Assembly (NCBI GenBank): GCA_028023455.1
Contig: JAQFVV010006507.1
Location: 930,001 to 994,000 of the forward strand
Source of the DNA: Epiperipatus broadwayi
Taxonomy: Eukaryota; Onychophora; Udeonychophora; Euonychophora; Peripatidae
Direction: 5' to 3'
DNA length: 64,000 nucleotides
Numbering within the stretch: the stretch's first letter is position 1; every line of letters starts with the position of its first letter. Shown here one piece after another: positions 1-13,124 of the stretch. The position numbers were made by a program, and so were the translations under genes. The notes below the pieces were generated by a model that saw only the letters and a program-made list of their open reading frames with translations, did no database searches and had not been told where the DNA came from.

Positions 1-273
1 CACACATTTCATTTCTTTAATACTATAAGACAAAAACGAAGTAATTTATACCATAAATAAATAATACTATTTGTATTATAAATTAATGTTTAAAAAATGT
101 TAATCACTTTTTTTATCTATTCTTTATTTCTGAAAACTTTTCTCCTACTTTCTTTCGTTTATCTCAACAAACCCAACCCCTTGTCTTTTGTTCTTTTCTT
201 TTTCTCAAACTTTTATTAAACTTTTTTCTTTTTTTTAAGAAGTAAATGTACATTTTTTTTTAAACAAATCTTT

Positions 274-279
<6 letters not shown>
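1..279. other. AT-rich stretch, no gene seen
   Basis: Low-complexity A/T-rich sequence with T-rich and A-rich runs. I see no open frame, RNA gene or recognisable repeat before the TA tract that follows. Confidence 0.6.

Positions 280-335
<56 letters not shown>
280..335. repeat. (TA)n microsatellite, left flank of element A
   Basis: An uninterrupted TA dinucleotide run that stops exactly where the LTR terminus TTCTAACC begins. A matching TA run lies at the other end of element A (11381-11461), so it is read as the target of that insertion. Confidence 0.9.
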
Positions 336-337
<2 letters not shown>

Positions 338-3300
338 TAACCTAGTAAACGACGACTTCTATTATTATGAAAGAGAATTCAGAGATCCTAATCACTTCGG
401 TATGTGATTCTTATTAAATCAATTTGGAAATCCCAAACGCTTCCGTATAAAAATGGTAAGGGAATTCGGAAGCCTAAATGCTTCTGTATAGGACGGGTAA
501 CAAACCCTATATTTTTACCTAATAGCTCTTCGTTAGGTTAGTTATAATAATTCAGCTACAGCGATATGCAGTTCAGACAGAGATAGAATTAAAAAAAATT
601 ATATCATTAATAAAATAAATTTAAAAAGAAAATTTAGAATAAACTAACATTCTTTCTCTATCCAAAACACATTCTCTGAGCTGTAAGTACTTGCACTGTT
701 CGACAATGATGATGATGATCTCATGTCATTGTTAATATTACTGACTAAAACAAAACATTCATTAATTTGCCAATATGATCTCAATACTTTTTGTTATTAT
801 ACAATTAGATGTTTCAATCTCTTAAGCCATGCCACGCTTGTAATATTGATCATAATGAATCAATTCTTAATTTAAGAACACTTATAATAATGACACTAAT
901 CTCAGGGTTCTCTGTTATTTTTAAAGAAAAATGCTCGGCAGTATTGTGTTGTCGCATATGACTGACATTCTGGTCGGCTATAGGAAACATTTACTTTATT
1001 TAAATTCCAGGTGTCTTCATCCATATATCAACTATTATAATATTTAACGAGATGATAACCATATTCAATTACAACGCATAATTTTGAATAATACAGCCCT
1101 TTTTCCAGAATCTCATTCGGAATGATGAAAAGACAAGGGTGCTTTTGTGTCCTTCCATTATCCATGACAACACAATAATTTAACTAAGATTTATTACTCA
1201 GACCCTTCACTTAAATGTGTACGAAATAATGTGCAACAAAAAGCTACTAGTTTGGGAATAAAGTGATTTTACACACATATAAAATAAAATGTCTTGGTCT
1301 GAAGTTTCCAATTCCACAAATAATTCTTATTAAATTAAAATATAATGAAATATTCTGATCTGCCTACAATTGTCCATCTGGTGTATTGAATTTTAAAAGT
1401 TCATAAAGGATTTCGGACTCAAGAAAAGTATTGCAAGTATTATGCAAATACACTTTTATTTAGCACACAAGAAAAATGACTCAAAACAACTTGTAACAAG
1501 ACTATAATTTATTATTAAATTTTAACAAGATTATAATTTATTATTACATTTTAACTATCCTTTATGATTAACATAATAAACAAACATATACAATTTATTC
1601 GATCCCATATGGATAAAACAAAATATAACTAACATTAATTCGTCTATACTTTTAGACCTGGATTCGAACTACTTCTTCATCTTCTTTTTACATTTATGCA
1701 ATTTGAATATAACAAAATAAATATTATTATTGATACATCAAGTCATCCGTTTAGTGTATCTTATATGAACGGCTATTTAAATTTATTGACTAACGATCTG
1801 TTTTAAAACAAAAACAATTTGATTCTAGGCAAGACGTACAAACGATTTTTATTATCATATCTTTAATTAAATGATAGTTTTTTTATTTAGATAACTTATT
1901 ATAATTTATGGGTTATTTATCAGAAGTTACATTTATTATTTTAATATTTACCTTAATAACAACTAAAGTTGTTATACACATTGTATTCCTCAGTATAAGT
2001 TATATTGTGAGTGCTACTTAATCATTAACCCGAATTAAACCTAGTATTTAAACCCTCCATAGGCAAATAAAAATTTCTAAATCACACAATTTTAAACTTA
2101 CTCTCTCCATTGACTTACGTGTGGATTACCAGCACTATTCTGCCACACAATCCAGACATTGATCATATATACTAGCACGTTATTTTTACTAAATGGATCT
2201 TGAGGAATTAACCTCCAATATACCCGTTATCTTGCCATCACTTTCTAAACAAAACACAATAATCAACACCTTCCGTTGTGGAATTATCTCTATTTTCTCA
2301 TGAGGAATATGGAATAACACTGAAGATCTATAGAGTTAACTACTATATTAAAATAGTTTGGTGGGTCCTTGCCTCTTACTTGGGCATAATAGGAACACAC
2401 ACCAAATATAATCCTCTCCTGGGATTTTAACGAATGAAATACACTAAATACGATATAAATTACTGATCGTCCTAACTCTGAGAAGCGATCACTTGGGTTA
2501 TAAACATACCCGAATACTAGATTTATCTATTCCCCTCATGGAAAATAAAGCTTTTGGGGAGATCATTTTCCATCCCACAAAATAAAGACATTACAATTAT
2601 TACTTATGCGAATCTTAAGCATATACCAATGCTATATCGGGGCAAGACAAGCAAATACACTAATTACACTAAATTTATGTTCCAGGGTATACTTAGATCA
2701 ACGTCTGAAATCAATGGATAACACAGAATAAACCATAATAATTTTCACCTTTGCCAAAGAAACATTCAACAAGTAATTGGTAGTATAGTATCTTGAACTA
2801 AATTAAGTGAATGCATTAATAAAGAATAATTGGGAATAAGTTCCTCAATTAACATAGTATGAATTTGTTTCAAACTTTAAATAAGTAATATCCTATATAG
2901 CACTTCCCTTTAATTACTTCTGATAATTTTAACTAGATATTTTACCTATTAAGTATCTAAATTTTTCTTCTTTTACGCATCTAACATATAAATTTATACC
3001 CATAATTGCATATCATAAGTAAACACATTTTATAAAAAAAATTTTTTTATGTCAATATAAATTTAACCTAGAATAATTACATGAAAACATACCTTTATGA
3101 TTACAAGGTCATTTAAATATTACTTGACTATACAGCCTTTACCCTGTTGATATAAAAAAAATACACATAATTTTACAAATTAGTAAAAAAAATCATTACT
3201 TAACAAGTGCTTATTATCTCACTAGAAAAATATTTTTTCCGTTGGGCAATTTATCTAGATGAAAAACTTGATCCATTCATAGTTCACGAAGCAAATTTTA

Positions 3301-4937
3301 AAATAAGAAACACATTTTATTATTTCATTTCTATAAAAGTTGCCTCCATTCTGGTGCAATTAATAAATTAGGCAAAGAAAACATAGCAACGTTGGATGTT
3401 AACTCTTCCTTGAATTAACTGATATAATTTTGGGATCCAAGAAAACAATACATATTTTAACATGACAAATATTTGACGATAGTCGATCACATATAAAATT
3501 CTTTTCTTTTTACTATTGGCGGTATGTATCATTTTTAGCTAGCTGGCTTATGAATAAAATAATGCGCGAATTTTCCAAAATACTATTATTATAACGACTG
3601 CAGCTGACTTACGTGGATATAAAGTTTTAACGACTCCAGTTGATGTATAATATAACATATTATATTATGGTTATAATTAAGTCACTAATGTTTGTAGTTT
3701 TTATTTCTACTATAGGAATTGTAATTTGTCTTTAATAAGGAATTCTCCGTAAAATGCACACATACAAATTTTCCGATATTTGCCTTGAGAAAATTTATAA
3801 TTTCTTTTTAAAAAATATACAGGTGCATAAGTAAATATCATTGATCATTAATATTATTTTTAGATGATTTTCAGTGAATAAAACATATTTTAACATGGGG
3901 AACTTACATTATTTTCAAAACAGACAATTTCTTTTAGAAAGAGCGCGAAATTTTCTAGTTAACTTTCCTTGGCTTTTATAATATGTCTTTTTAATTATAA
4001 TTTTTCTTTTATACCATGAAAAGATTATTAAATAAGGTAAAGTTAACAAATAATTGATTATTTCCTGGAAATTACTTATATTACTTATTTTAAACATAAT
4101 GACATTTTCCATGATTGCTGTAGTTAATATGGTCATTTTGAACTTTAGCAGAAGATAGTATATTTTTGCTTATAAAAAGCTTTAAAATAGGTAGATGGCA
4201 ACAGAAAACAGAATATCTTATCAAAAAGGATTAGCCACGCATGATATTATTAAAAATTTACTGGACTTATATTTATTTCTGCAATAAAAAAAATAATAAA
4301 AAATTTGTTACCGAATTTCAGTACTGCTTCCTCCTTGTAAAACTAATGTCAGACTAAACTTTTCTTCAAAATGTGGCGGTCTTCTTTTAGCAACCTCTTA
4401 CAGAAAAATAATCATTTAATTATACATAAACAAAAGAAAAGAAAAAAAAACTTATTACAGTCATATATTTTTCCGTATGATTTAAACAAATTACAAAGTA
4501 ATTTGAAAAATAATGAAAAATAATAAATATCTTTAACTAACAATGCTTATTAGTGGTGTATATTTCTGTATACATTATTATCTAAATTAATTTAAAAACT
4601 ACCAGAAGTTATTGTGCTTTAAGATAAGATACTCATCTACTCGCCCCCTCCACCCATCCAAAATCAATTACTGTTTATAATATGTGCTTTTATACTCTAT
4701 TAAATTGCTCTTATTGTTAATATTTTCATTAAATTATTCATGCTCTTCTTCAAATGACATCAATTTACTAAATTTATTAGTTATTTGCTTAAAACACGTT
4801 AAAGTGAGTAAATAGCATACTTTATTAATTACTTAATATTATTATTATTTTATCTTTTTATTTTCCAAAAAAGGATAGCATTGTTTTCCTGTGGAAACAA
4901 CGCCAAATAAACCAAGTGTCAATAACACTAGGTTACA
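336..4937 (-). repeat. inferred 3' LTR of element A (~4.6 kb)
   Basis: The minus-strand start TGTAACC lies right after a purine-rich tract at the end of pol. The other end (TCTAACC on plus, 336-342) is the sequence that also abuts the primer site at 10875, so the two positions bound one LTR. The interior is AT-rich and non-coding. Bases 336-695 recur inverted at 11059-11380, and the outer part recurs directly at 10875-11058. A 41-base imperfect internal duplication near 430-480 is absent from both of those partial copies. The length is unusual but close to the directly demonstrated 5 kb LTR of element B. The 5' boundary is inference, since no second full copy lies in the window. Confidence 0.6.
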
Positions 4938-4949
4938 ATTCTCCCACCA
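4938..4949 (-). promoter_or_regulatory. polypurine tract of element A
   Basis: On the minus strand GGTGGGAGAA directly precedes TGTAACC. A purine tract just before a TG start is the plus-strand primer of LTR elements. Elements B (39656-39669) and D (63864-63874) have tracts in the same place. Confidence 0.6.
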
Positions 4950-5056
4950 TTATGAAAAATAAAATAAAATAATATATGCCTTATTAATATTTCTTTTTGT
5001 ATTGCTAGGTCTATATCATACTTATCTTAGAAGTTAATAAATTCAATCTTACAGAT

Positions 5057-5862
5057 TTAATTTTGTTTAGGATATGGTAGTAAGCTTCGGGCATTATAGG
5101 TACCTCTTGTTCCATCAGGGGTTGAGACTAAAAAGGCATTCTCACCCACTTGTTTCACAATTTCATAGGGGCCTTCATAAAGATACATAAATTTTCGAAA
5201 CATATGCTTCCGGAGATTACTCACATGGGGAGTTCTAATTAAGACAAAATTGTGGACTTTAAAGGATGTGGACTAGTTTTGGAATAACGAGTGCGTTTAT
5301 CACCCATCTTTTTCAGGTTAATTCTAGCCATTTCTTGGTCATGTTCCACATTAATATTTTTCTCTATTACGGGTAATGGTGTTTTTATTAGTAAAGGTTC
5401 AGGTCTACCAAAGTGCAGCCGAATTGGAGACATCCTAGTAGATTCATTAATAGTTATATTTATATAATTAATCACTTGTGGCAACTTATTGACCCACTGT
5501 TTGTGATCCCGTTCTATGTAAACTCGGAATAACCTGCTTATTTCACGCATGATTCTTTCACTTGGATTGGATTGGGGATTTCTAATTGAGCACATGATAT
5601 GTTGAATATTTTGCTTTTTACCCCACTTTTTCCATGTACCAGAGATGAATGCAGTAGCGTGATCGGTAAGTATTGAAGCTGGTTTTCCTACTAATGGAAT
5701 TTGATAAGTTTCCAAGCACTTAATAACATTTTTAGCATCTGTTTTTGGAACTGGGTAAGCAGAGACATATTTGGTAAAAACATCATACATCACAAGAATA
5801 AATTTTTGACGGTTGAAAGGTGGAAATGGTCCATAAAAGTCCAGTGCCAATAATTCATACTG
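5057..5862 (-). pseudogene. integrase core and C-terminal tail, element A
   Basis: This is the part of pol that would insert the cDNA into the genome. The catalytic core shows the first Asp in ALDFYGPF, the second in LTDHATAF, and Glu in NPSERIMRE with 34 residues between the last two, close to the usual D,D(35)E. Near 5272 the frame changes; the tail resumes in another frame with the GPY-type motif EGPYEIVKQVGENAF and a stop at 5057-5059. Another frame change near 5862 separates it from the zinc-binding N-terminus. The same tail motif recurs in element B at 39318-39465 (GPYKIFSKVGENAF). Translation would need two frame corrections, so it is called a pseudogene. Confidence 0.85.
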
Positions 5863-7580
5863 GGCAGTATGGGTTGAAGTGTTCCCACATATGATTTATT
5901 TTGAAACTTGGTTTTTAAACAAATCTCGCATTCCCTAAGTCTATGGGCAATGGATTCAGACATCTTAGGAAAATAAAAATGTTTCTTCATAATAGGTTCA
6001 ATTTTATGAAATCCATAGTGTCCATATTGAGAGTGCACATAATCTATGAGTTTATTTACTAAACATAAAGGAATAAACACTTTCCAGGAAGTTTCATCTC
6101 CCCTTTTTAATTTCTTCATTAAAATCCTATCTTTAAACCTATACCCCTCTCTAATTCTATCTGCATATTTACTTTTCTGATCTAGTTTAGCTGGATCTGA
6201 TAAGAAGTTAATTATTTTCTCCAGTCTAGCACCCTGTGCTTGCAGTAATTCTAAATTTGTGTAATCCCTAATTATTTCTTCCTCTAACAAACTAGACATG
6301 TTACAAATAATTATATTTTCAGTATTGGGGTTCTGATAATTAACAGAAATAGGATTGCGACTAAGAATATCTACAATGATATTATCCTGTCCTGAACAAT
6401 AGATGATTTCATACTGATATTGTTGAAGATAGAGGCTCCATCTAATTAATCTTTCATTATTGAGGTAACTCTTGTTGAGGAACTCCAAACTCCGATGATC
6501 AGTTAATACTATAATTTTTGATCCTAATAAAATTTGTCTAAGTTTTTGAAATCCCCACACAACAGCTAATGCCTCTTTCTCTGTAGTGGTATAATTAAGT
6601 TCAGCTCCCCTTAAATGCCGGCTTAAGAAATATAAGACTCTAGGTTCTTTATTTTCATTCATTTGGTATAAAACCACCCCTAAACCGAACCCACTACTGT
6701 CGGTTTGCAAATAGAACTCTTTATTTAAATCTGGATAGGCTAAAATTACTGTCTTTAAAAAGTTATCTTTAATAATTTGAAATTCCCTTGTATGTTCCTG
6801 GGTCCACCTCCACTTTTCACACTTTTTTAATAAAACAGATAAATGCATAGTATCATATGAAAATTTTTTATAAAACCTGTGATAGTAGTTACACAGTCCC
6901 AAAAACGATCTTAAGTGCTTTCTGGTCTTAGGGACGGGAAACCTTTGAATAGCGGCAATTTTGTCTGGGTGAGGTTTGACCCCTTCCGCACTAACCAAAT
7001 GACCAAGAAAAGAGATTTCTCGGGCAATTAATATACATTTTTCTAAGTTAATTTTTATATTATTATCTAAACATTCACAAAGAAACATGCTAAGATGCTG
7101 TAAATGATCATTTAAATTTTCCGAAGCAATGACAATATCATCGATGTATATAACTAACAAATTTTTTAGTTCTTTGGAAAAGACCATATTCAAGCATCTG
7201 ATAAGGCCAGCCCCACTATTAATTAAACCAAAGGGCATCCTTTGAAAAATATAAGATTGGCCCTGGTAACGGAATGCCGTATACTTTTGATCATTTTATG
7301 GAGTGGGATTTGCCAATAGCTGGCTGTCAAATCAAATGTGGAGAATATGCTCTTCCCTTTGAACTTCGTCAATAACTCCTGAATAGGTGATGGTATGTCA
7401 TGCTGCTGGGACAGTATGCTGGTTAAGTGTACAGGCATCCAGACAGACTCTTATGGATCCATCTTTCTTTTTGACGACTACTAATGGATTCACATAAGAC
7501 GAAGGACTGGGTTTAATTATCTGCCAGTCAATCATTTTGTTAATCTGATGCTGAACCTCTGCCTGGTACACTGCTGGAAA
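5860..7580 (-). pseudogene. reverse transcriptase, RNase H and integrase zinc domain, element A
   Basis: The longest open piece (7238-5790, about 480 codons) starts in the RT palm with MPFGLINS and keeps the catalytic YIDD box near nt 7142. RNase H follows with its acidic residues in QTDSSG, TTTEKEAL, LTDHRS and VDILSRN. The integrase HHCC zinc domain comes next (HSQYGHYGFH, then CEIC). The N-terminal RT fingers lie in two shorter frames: 7576-7400, with VVVKKKDGSIRVCLDA, and 7438-7223, with FDLTASYWQIPL. Frame changes lie near 7575, 7400 and 7290. The active-site residues are intact although the frame is broken, which suggests moderately recent decay. Confidence 0.88.
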
Positions 7581-8275
7581 GGTTCATTATCTTTCAAATT
7601 GATTCTATGAACATACCCTTTTAATATACCAGGTATTTTGGAAAAAACACCACGATACTGGAACAACAATTGGAAAACTGGTTTATAGTATTCTGTGCCA
7701 ATAATACATGAACAATCCAACTTAACTTTAATATTTACATTAACTGTTGTCTCCTGTATGGTCATTAATTGATTCATCTGACTATTACAATTGACTATAA
7801 GAGGGCAAATCTCCTCTTTACATCCAAAAGTTTCATCTCTGTAATTAATATAACAATTATTTAGAGTCATGAAATCCGAACCAATTATGGCTTCATGAAT
7901 CAAACCTGGCATGATTAAAAAGACATGCTCAAATTTGCACATATTAATTTCTAGTGTAATAAAAACCTGTTTATTAGATAATTTGGTCTTCTTTCCATTA
8001 GGAAGTATTATCCTAATCACCTTAGTTGGTAAAATTGGAATTGATTGGTCAGCTGACTGAATTTTTAAGTATGTTTCTTCAGACAACAAGGAAGCTTGAC
8101 TGCCTGAATCAATTAAGGTGTTGACAACAATTCCTGAAATGATAATTTTTATCATAGGACAGTTGTATAAAATGGGTGGCTCAGACATTTTTCCTGGTTC
8201 CAAATAATCAATGTCCAGGTCTATATTATTAATAATCCACATCATGCTGTGCCCCATATGTTTAAAAATAGGGCC
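7535..8275 (-). pseudogene. aspartic protease domain, element A pol
   Basis: About 240 codons are open from 8257. The retroviral-type protease active site is LIDSGSQASLL (Asp near codon 50), and the flap/C-terminal motif EAIIGSDFMTLNN follows. The end of the frame runs into the RT N-terminus (VFSKIPGILKGYVHRINL) before the frameshift near 7575. In the family the enzyme cuts the Gag-Pol precursor. Gag and this frame are not in the same phase, and the 190 bases between them contain stops in each frame I followed, so I could not tell whether a programmed shift existed. The homologous site in remnant C is DCG instead of DSG. Confidence 0.82.
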
Positions 8276-8443
8276 CCGAAGTGAGGAACATTCCTGCGAG
8301 GTCCTTTTTAATTTAATGCCCTGCTATTTTTACTACCTTTGATATTTTTCTTTGGCATCATTGGGATATCACTAGTAGAAGGTTGATTCTCATTTAGAAT
8401 CCTTCTCTTCACTGTCGGCCTACTGAGGTGGCTATTTGGTTTA

Positions 8444-10309
8444 CTATTGGGTTTTTGTTCTATAATATCCCTTTTCTCTACTTAACCTCCTCTTTCCCTC
8501 ATAGGACCTATCCGTGAAATTAATATTGTTTACCATAGGATGGGTGTCCCTATTTATCCTACACCTATGATCCATATTCCTATCACTGGTTTCTAGCGAA
8601 TCTAAAATTTCGACTCCCTCTTCTATGGTATGTCGGTCAGCATCAATCAAGACCTGCTCGATATGCCTCGGTAAATTATGGCGAATTATTCGAACAATTT
8701 GGGTCTCAGATAAAGGATAGGCTGTCAACGTTTTCAGTTTGACGGCCTGACTCCTGAAAAACTGAGTGTAACTGCCCTTATTTACATGGTACCTTTCCTG
8801 AGATATTTGATACCTGAGGTTGTCTTGGCGGTCTTCCCCCCAAAAACTGGCTAGCATAAGATATTTAAAGTCCCCATATGTTTCCGGTTTTATAAATAAC
8901 GATTGCCACCAATCTTTAGATGCCGCACACAAATGGTTTGTGGCAATGGCAATCTTCTCTACCTCAGACAAATGACATAAGGTGAACAATTCATCTAAAT
9001 TCTGGAGATATTCATGTGGATTCTCCAGGTATTCTCCTTTAAAGAATTTTATTTTGAGGAATTTCAAAGCCATGGAGCTATTACTTTCGGGCTCTAACAT
9101 GACTTTATGTCTGGCCTCATTCAATGGATTGTACATTGATTCAAGTCGACTAATCATTGTATGTAACTCAGAGATTACAGGTTTATTATGATCATTATTG
9201 ATTTCCTTAACCTGAGTTTCAGATACATTTTTACTATGAACAACTTTATCCATATTAGGGTCCATAGCTTTCATACGACTTTCTAATCCTAATTTATAAT
9301 TTTGCCATTGACAGTCTATTCTTGTAGAACTGTCCTTAAGGCCTCCATTTAAATGTTGAATTTGTTGCTTTAACTGGTTAATAGTTTCATCTTTCTCTAA
9401 CTCAAGTTTATCTTCTAGTCTTTGATATACTGTATTCTCACACTGAGTCATATATTCCCCCATTTCCTCTTTGAGATCATTATGTAATATTTGTGAATTA
9501 TTCTTTAATATCTCATTAAAATGTTCTACCTTTCCTATAACTTGAATTAGCTCACTTTCTATATTTTTATTAATTTCACCTTGGGTTACCTCTTGATTTT
9601 CTAACTTAGCTATTCTGCTAGTAATCTGGCTCTGACATCCTTTTGCTATATTGTCAGGTTCAAGAGTTATATTTTGGACTTCTTCTTTTAAGTTTCTAAA
9701 CTCACTCCTAGCACTATCTAATTCTCCCTTAATACATTCTATTTTATCCTTAACTTCACTGTTTAATTCTACATATTGACTTATGAAGTCCTGCTGAATA
9801 GCCTCGATCATATTTTCGGCCCTTTCCGACTTTATTTTTATTTATTTCTTAATTTTTATTTCTAGTTTTTCGGAGGCCAATTTTGACTCTTCTATATGGT
9901 TCTTTAACTCTTCCCTTAGGTCTTTGATCTCCTGTACGTGATTGTCTATTTTACTGTCCAAATTTTGAATTTGATTCTTTAATTCACTATTGGAATTTTG
10001 TATTTGACTTTCTATTTTACTTTCTAATTCACTATTTGAATTTTTTATTTGAATTTTTAATTCATTATTTGATTTTTGTACTTGATTTAGCTGTGTAGAC
10101 AAATTTTGTAATATTGTAAATATTTGGACTTGCTCATCCCCAGGTAGATCTTTATTTACTTTAGCTTTTTTCGGACTAACTTCATCCAAAGATTCTTGTT
10201 CCTCTCTTACTTCTACATGAAAATATGGTGTTTGTGTATCTGGGGATTGGAACTCTTGGGATTCTCCCAAATCCTCTTAAATATCCTGACTATCTTGGTT
10301 TTCACTCAT
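8444..10309 (-). pseudogene. gag of element A, coiled coil plus capsid domain
   Basis: The first ATG in frame is at 10309 (MSENQDSQDI). It is followed by a TAA at 10277-10279 and a second in-frame TAA at 9842-9844; otherwise the frame stays open to 8444, about 620 codons. The N-terminal half is charged and rich in repeated N-S-E-L-E/K-I-Q heptad-like units, a likely long coiled coil. The C-terminal third is a Ty3-type capsid domain (GEYLENPHEYLQNLDELF, DWWQSLF, LRYQIS). I see no CCHC zinc knuckle. In this family Gag forms the particle around the RNA. Remnant C has a recognisable homologue at 52620-52870. It is not functional as read because of the two stops. Confidence 0.82.
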
Positions 10310-10860
10310 ATTTAAAATTTCATTCTTTCTGTTATTTAACAGTACTGAAATTAGTAATGAACTATTAATAATATTGATAAGCAATTATTGACAAGACATC
10401 CTGCCTCCATGCCTCTCCTATCAAAAACAATCTACACCAAAAACTATGTTCTGATATTTAATATCTCTAAAGTCCCAACATTAACTACCGCATATTCTTT
10501 TCTCATATGCTACTTGGTCCATAGAAATCTCACCAAACCCTTATGTAATATGGTATAAGTGCTAATCACACCACCAGACAAGCAGACCATCATAAATGAT
10601 AAAATCATTACAATATTTTATGGAATTACTTACAGACCATAACATTATAAACTAACAAATTTATTTATTCAGTGACAAAAGATTATGTCATAAAATAGAC
10701 ATCATATAATATTTTATGACTAAAGAAACAATTTATCATTGGCAAACATTTTCAATCAATGAACAATTAATTCATTCACGTGCAAATACTATTTATATTT
10801 ATTTCAAGAAAATTTTACCAAATTCTTCGTGGCCAGCTATAGCCATCGAAGGCCCCTGTA
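10310..10860 (-). other. untranslated leader of element A
   Basis: About 550 AT-rich bases between the primer site and the gag start. No open frame is convincing; the plus-strand frame at 10716-10946 crosses the primer site and the LTR boundary and is treated as chance. Confidence 0.5.
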
Positions 10861-10872
10861 GTTGGGCGGCCA
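10861..10872 (-). promoter_or_regulatory. tRNA-Lys-like primer binding site, element A
   Basis: Minus strand TGGCCGCCCAAC lies two bases inside the LTR terminus GGTTAGA. The 3' end of animal tRNA-Lys would pair with TGGCGCCCAACGTGG, so this is that site with one extra C. A GGGGCC further in resembles the next part of the tRNA complement. Element B has CGCCCAACGTGG at the same place. Confidence 0.6.
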
Positions 10873-10874
10873 TT

Positions 10875-11058
10875 TCTAACCTATTAAATGATGACTTCTA
10901 TTATTATGAAAGAGAATTCGGAGATCCTAATCACTTCGGTCTGTGATTCTTATTAAATCAATTCGGAAAGCCCAAACGCTTCCGTATAGGACGGGTAACA
11001 AACCCTATATTTTTACCTAATAGCTCTTCGTTAGGTTAGTTATAATAATTCAGCTACA
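10875..11058 (-). repeat. remnant of the 5' LTR of element A
   Basis: About 184 bases nearly identical to 336-560 apart from the extra 41-base block there. It begins at the LTR terminus next to the primer site and stops abruptly at CAGCTACA, where the inverted segment starts. This is all that is left in the expected 5' LTR position. Confidence 0.75.
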
Positions 11059-11378
11059 ATGCAAGTACTTACAGCTCAGAGAATGTGTTTTGGATAGAGA
11101 AAGAATGTTAGTTTATTCTAAATTTTCTTTTTAAATTTATTTTATTAATGATATAATTTTTTTTTTAATTCTATCTCTGTCTGAACTGCATATCGCTGTA
11201 GCTGAATTATTATAACTAACCTAACGAAGAGCTATTAGGTAAAAATATAGGGTTTGTTACCCGTCCTATACGGAAACGTTTGGGCTTTCCGAATTGATTT
11301 AATAAGAATCACATACCGAAGTGATTAGGATCTCCGAATTCTCTTTCATAATAATAGAAGTCGTCGTTTAATAGGTTA

Positions 11379-11380
<2 letters not shown>
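11059..11380 (+). repeat. inverted LTR terminus of element A
   Basis: This is the reverse complement of 336-695 (minus the 41-base block), ending GGTTAGA against the TA tract. With 10875-11058 it forms a palindrome with arms of about 180 bases and a loop of about 145 bases; with 336-695 it gives the whole element inverted termini. A self-integration or template switch during reverse transcription could produce this. Confidence 0.75.

Positions 11381-11461
<81 letters not shown>
11381..11461. repeat. (TA)n microsatellite, right flank of element A
   Basis: A TA run of about 80 bases directly after GGTTAGA. It is the partner of the tract at 280-335. Confidence 0.9.
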
Positions 11462-11462
<1 letters not shown>

Positions 11463-12575
11463 CTGTATCTAGGTAAGTTTTAGTTGGGAAAGTCTATTAG
11501 TTAATAGATCAAACCACTAAAAGAAGAAGTTTAATATAAATTTGTTCTTTGGCTAGTATTTTAATGTTATATGCTCCCATATTATATTTATCAATACTTG
11601 TGTAGGGCTAGATAATATTTAATGGATAGCTAAATGCACAACCATAATACAAAAAAATGAGAAGTATTTATTTTATGTTAATCATATTTAAACAGCAAAT
11701 ATTATATATAATTGGTAAATATAAACATGTAAGCAATTTTCGATATTTTATCAAAAGTACCTGTAAACTGTTACACATTTTAAATGTCATCACAAATTTA
11801 AAAACAAAGTGTAGCAGTAGAGTACAACATTTTATATTCCATTCAAAGTTAAAAATAAAAGAACTTATGAAAATATGAATGTTTGTAGAGGTGTAATCAC
11901 TACAATAATAATATAATGTAAAAATAATTGAGTAATACTTATTTTATAAATAGAAAAAAAAAAGAACAAATTTTATACTTTATCGAAAGTTAAAAAGAAT
12001 TACATATTTATTTTGTATAGTTCCGCTTTAACAAAAAAATATCAAAAATTAAAAAAAAAAAAAATACATTTAGGAGTATCTTGATAATAAGTAAAAATAT
12101 GGAATACTATATGTATAATTAACAAAAAGTAAAAACGAAATTAATTTTAAGGTTAACAAAAATGTTTAATATTGTACTTCATATTTTATCTGAAAGTGAC
12201 AAGACTTGAGTCTCATTTCTTCTGTTTATTATAAAAATGTTTAGGGAAGGTGGTTTACAGTTGTGCTGTACCATTTGACTTTATGATTTGAGAAAAGAAA
12301 AATATAAAAATTAAAACGGAAAAAAATATTAAAGTAATATTGTCAAACAATTAATAAGTGTTTGATTTTTTAATAAATTTATTTAGCTATATATATATCC
12401 ATCCAAGCTCCTACCTTTCCTTCTGTACACTCTTTTATGTATGTATCAATTTATACATTTGTTTATTCATTCATCATTCTACACATCCATTAATTTATAA
12501 ATAATCATCAATCTAACTATTAACCATCTATTTATCTACCAAAATAATAAATCTGTTTATATCTATATATCCAAC
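11462..12575. other. AT-rich intergenic DNA, no gene seen
   Basis: Short open frames only, with no family signature. The last part (12410-12575) already shows irregular TATC and CATC units leading into the microsatellite. Confidence 0.55.
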
Positions 12576-12979
<404 letters not shown>

Positions 12980-13030
12980 GTTTGTCTGTCTGTCTGCCTG
13001 CCTGCCTGTCTACCTACCTACCTACCTACT

Positions 13031-13124
<94 letters not shown>

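Larger units (their letters stand above)
336..11380 (-). mobile_element. Ty3/gypsy LTR retrotransposon A (decayed)
   Basis: On the minus strand the order is primer site (10861-10872), gag, protease, RT, RNase H, integrase with a GPY-type tail, polypurine tract (4938-4949) and a long 3' LTR ending at 336. This is the standard Ty3/gypsy order. Both outer ends lie in (TA)n. Gag carries two in-frame stops and pol at least five frameshifts, so the copy cannot be autonomous. The 5' LTR is not intact: only about 184 bases remain next to the primer site, followed by an inverted copy of the last ~320 bases of the LTR. As a result the element ends in inverted rather than direct repeats. The family assignment is firm; the LTR limits are inferred from motifs because only one long copy is present. 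Confidence 0.85.

Noticed and set aside
336-695. Foldback MITE reading of the repeated termini
   Set aside because: The repeat ends coincide with the primer site at 10875 and with the GGTTAGA terminus shared with element B, which fits LTR ends better.
8982-9191. Plus-strand frame inside gag of element A
   Set aside because: Shadow of the capsid coding strand; no independent signature.
10716-10946. 76-codon plus-strand frame
   Set aside because: Crosses the primer site and the LTR boundary of element A and has no known domain.
336-11380. Element A as a DIRS-type or Polinton element because of its inverted ends
   Set aside because: Pol contains a DDE integrase with an HHCC domain and no tyrosine recombinase or DNA polymerase; the inverted ends are explained by an LTR rearrangement next to a normal primer site.
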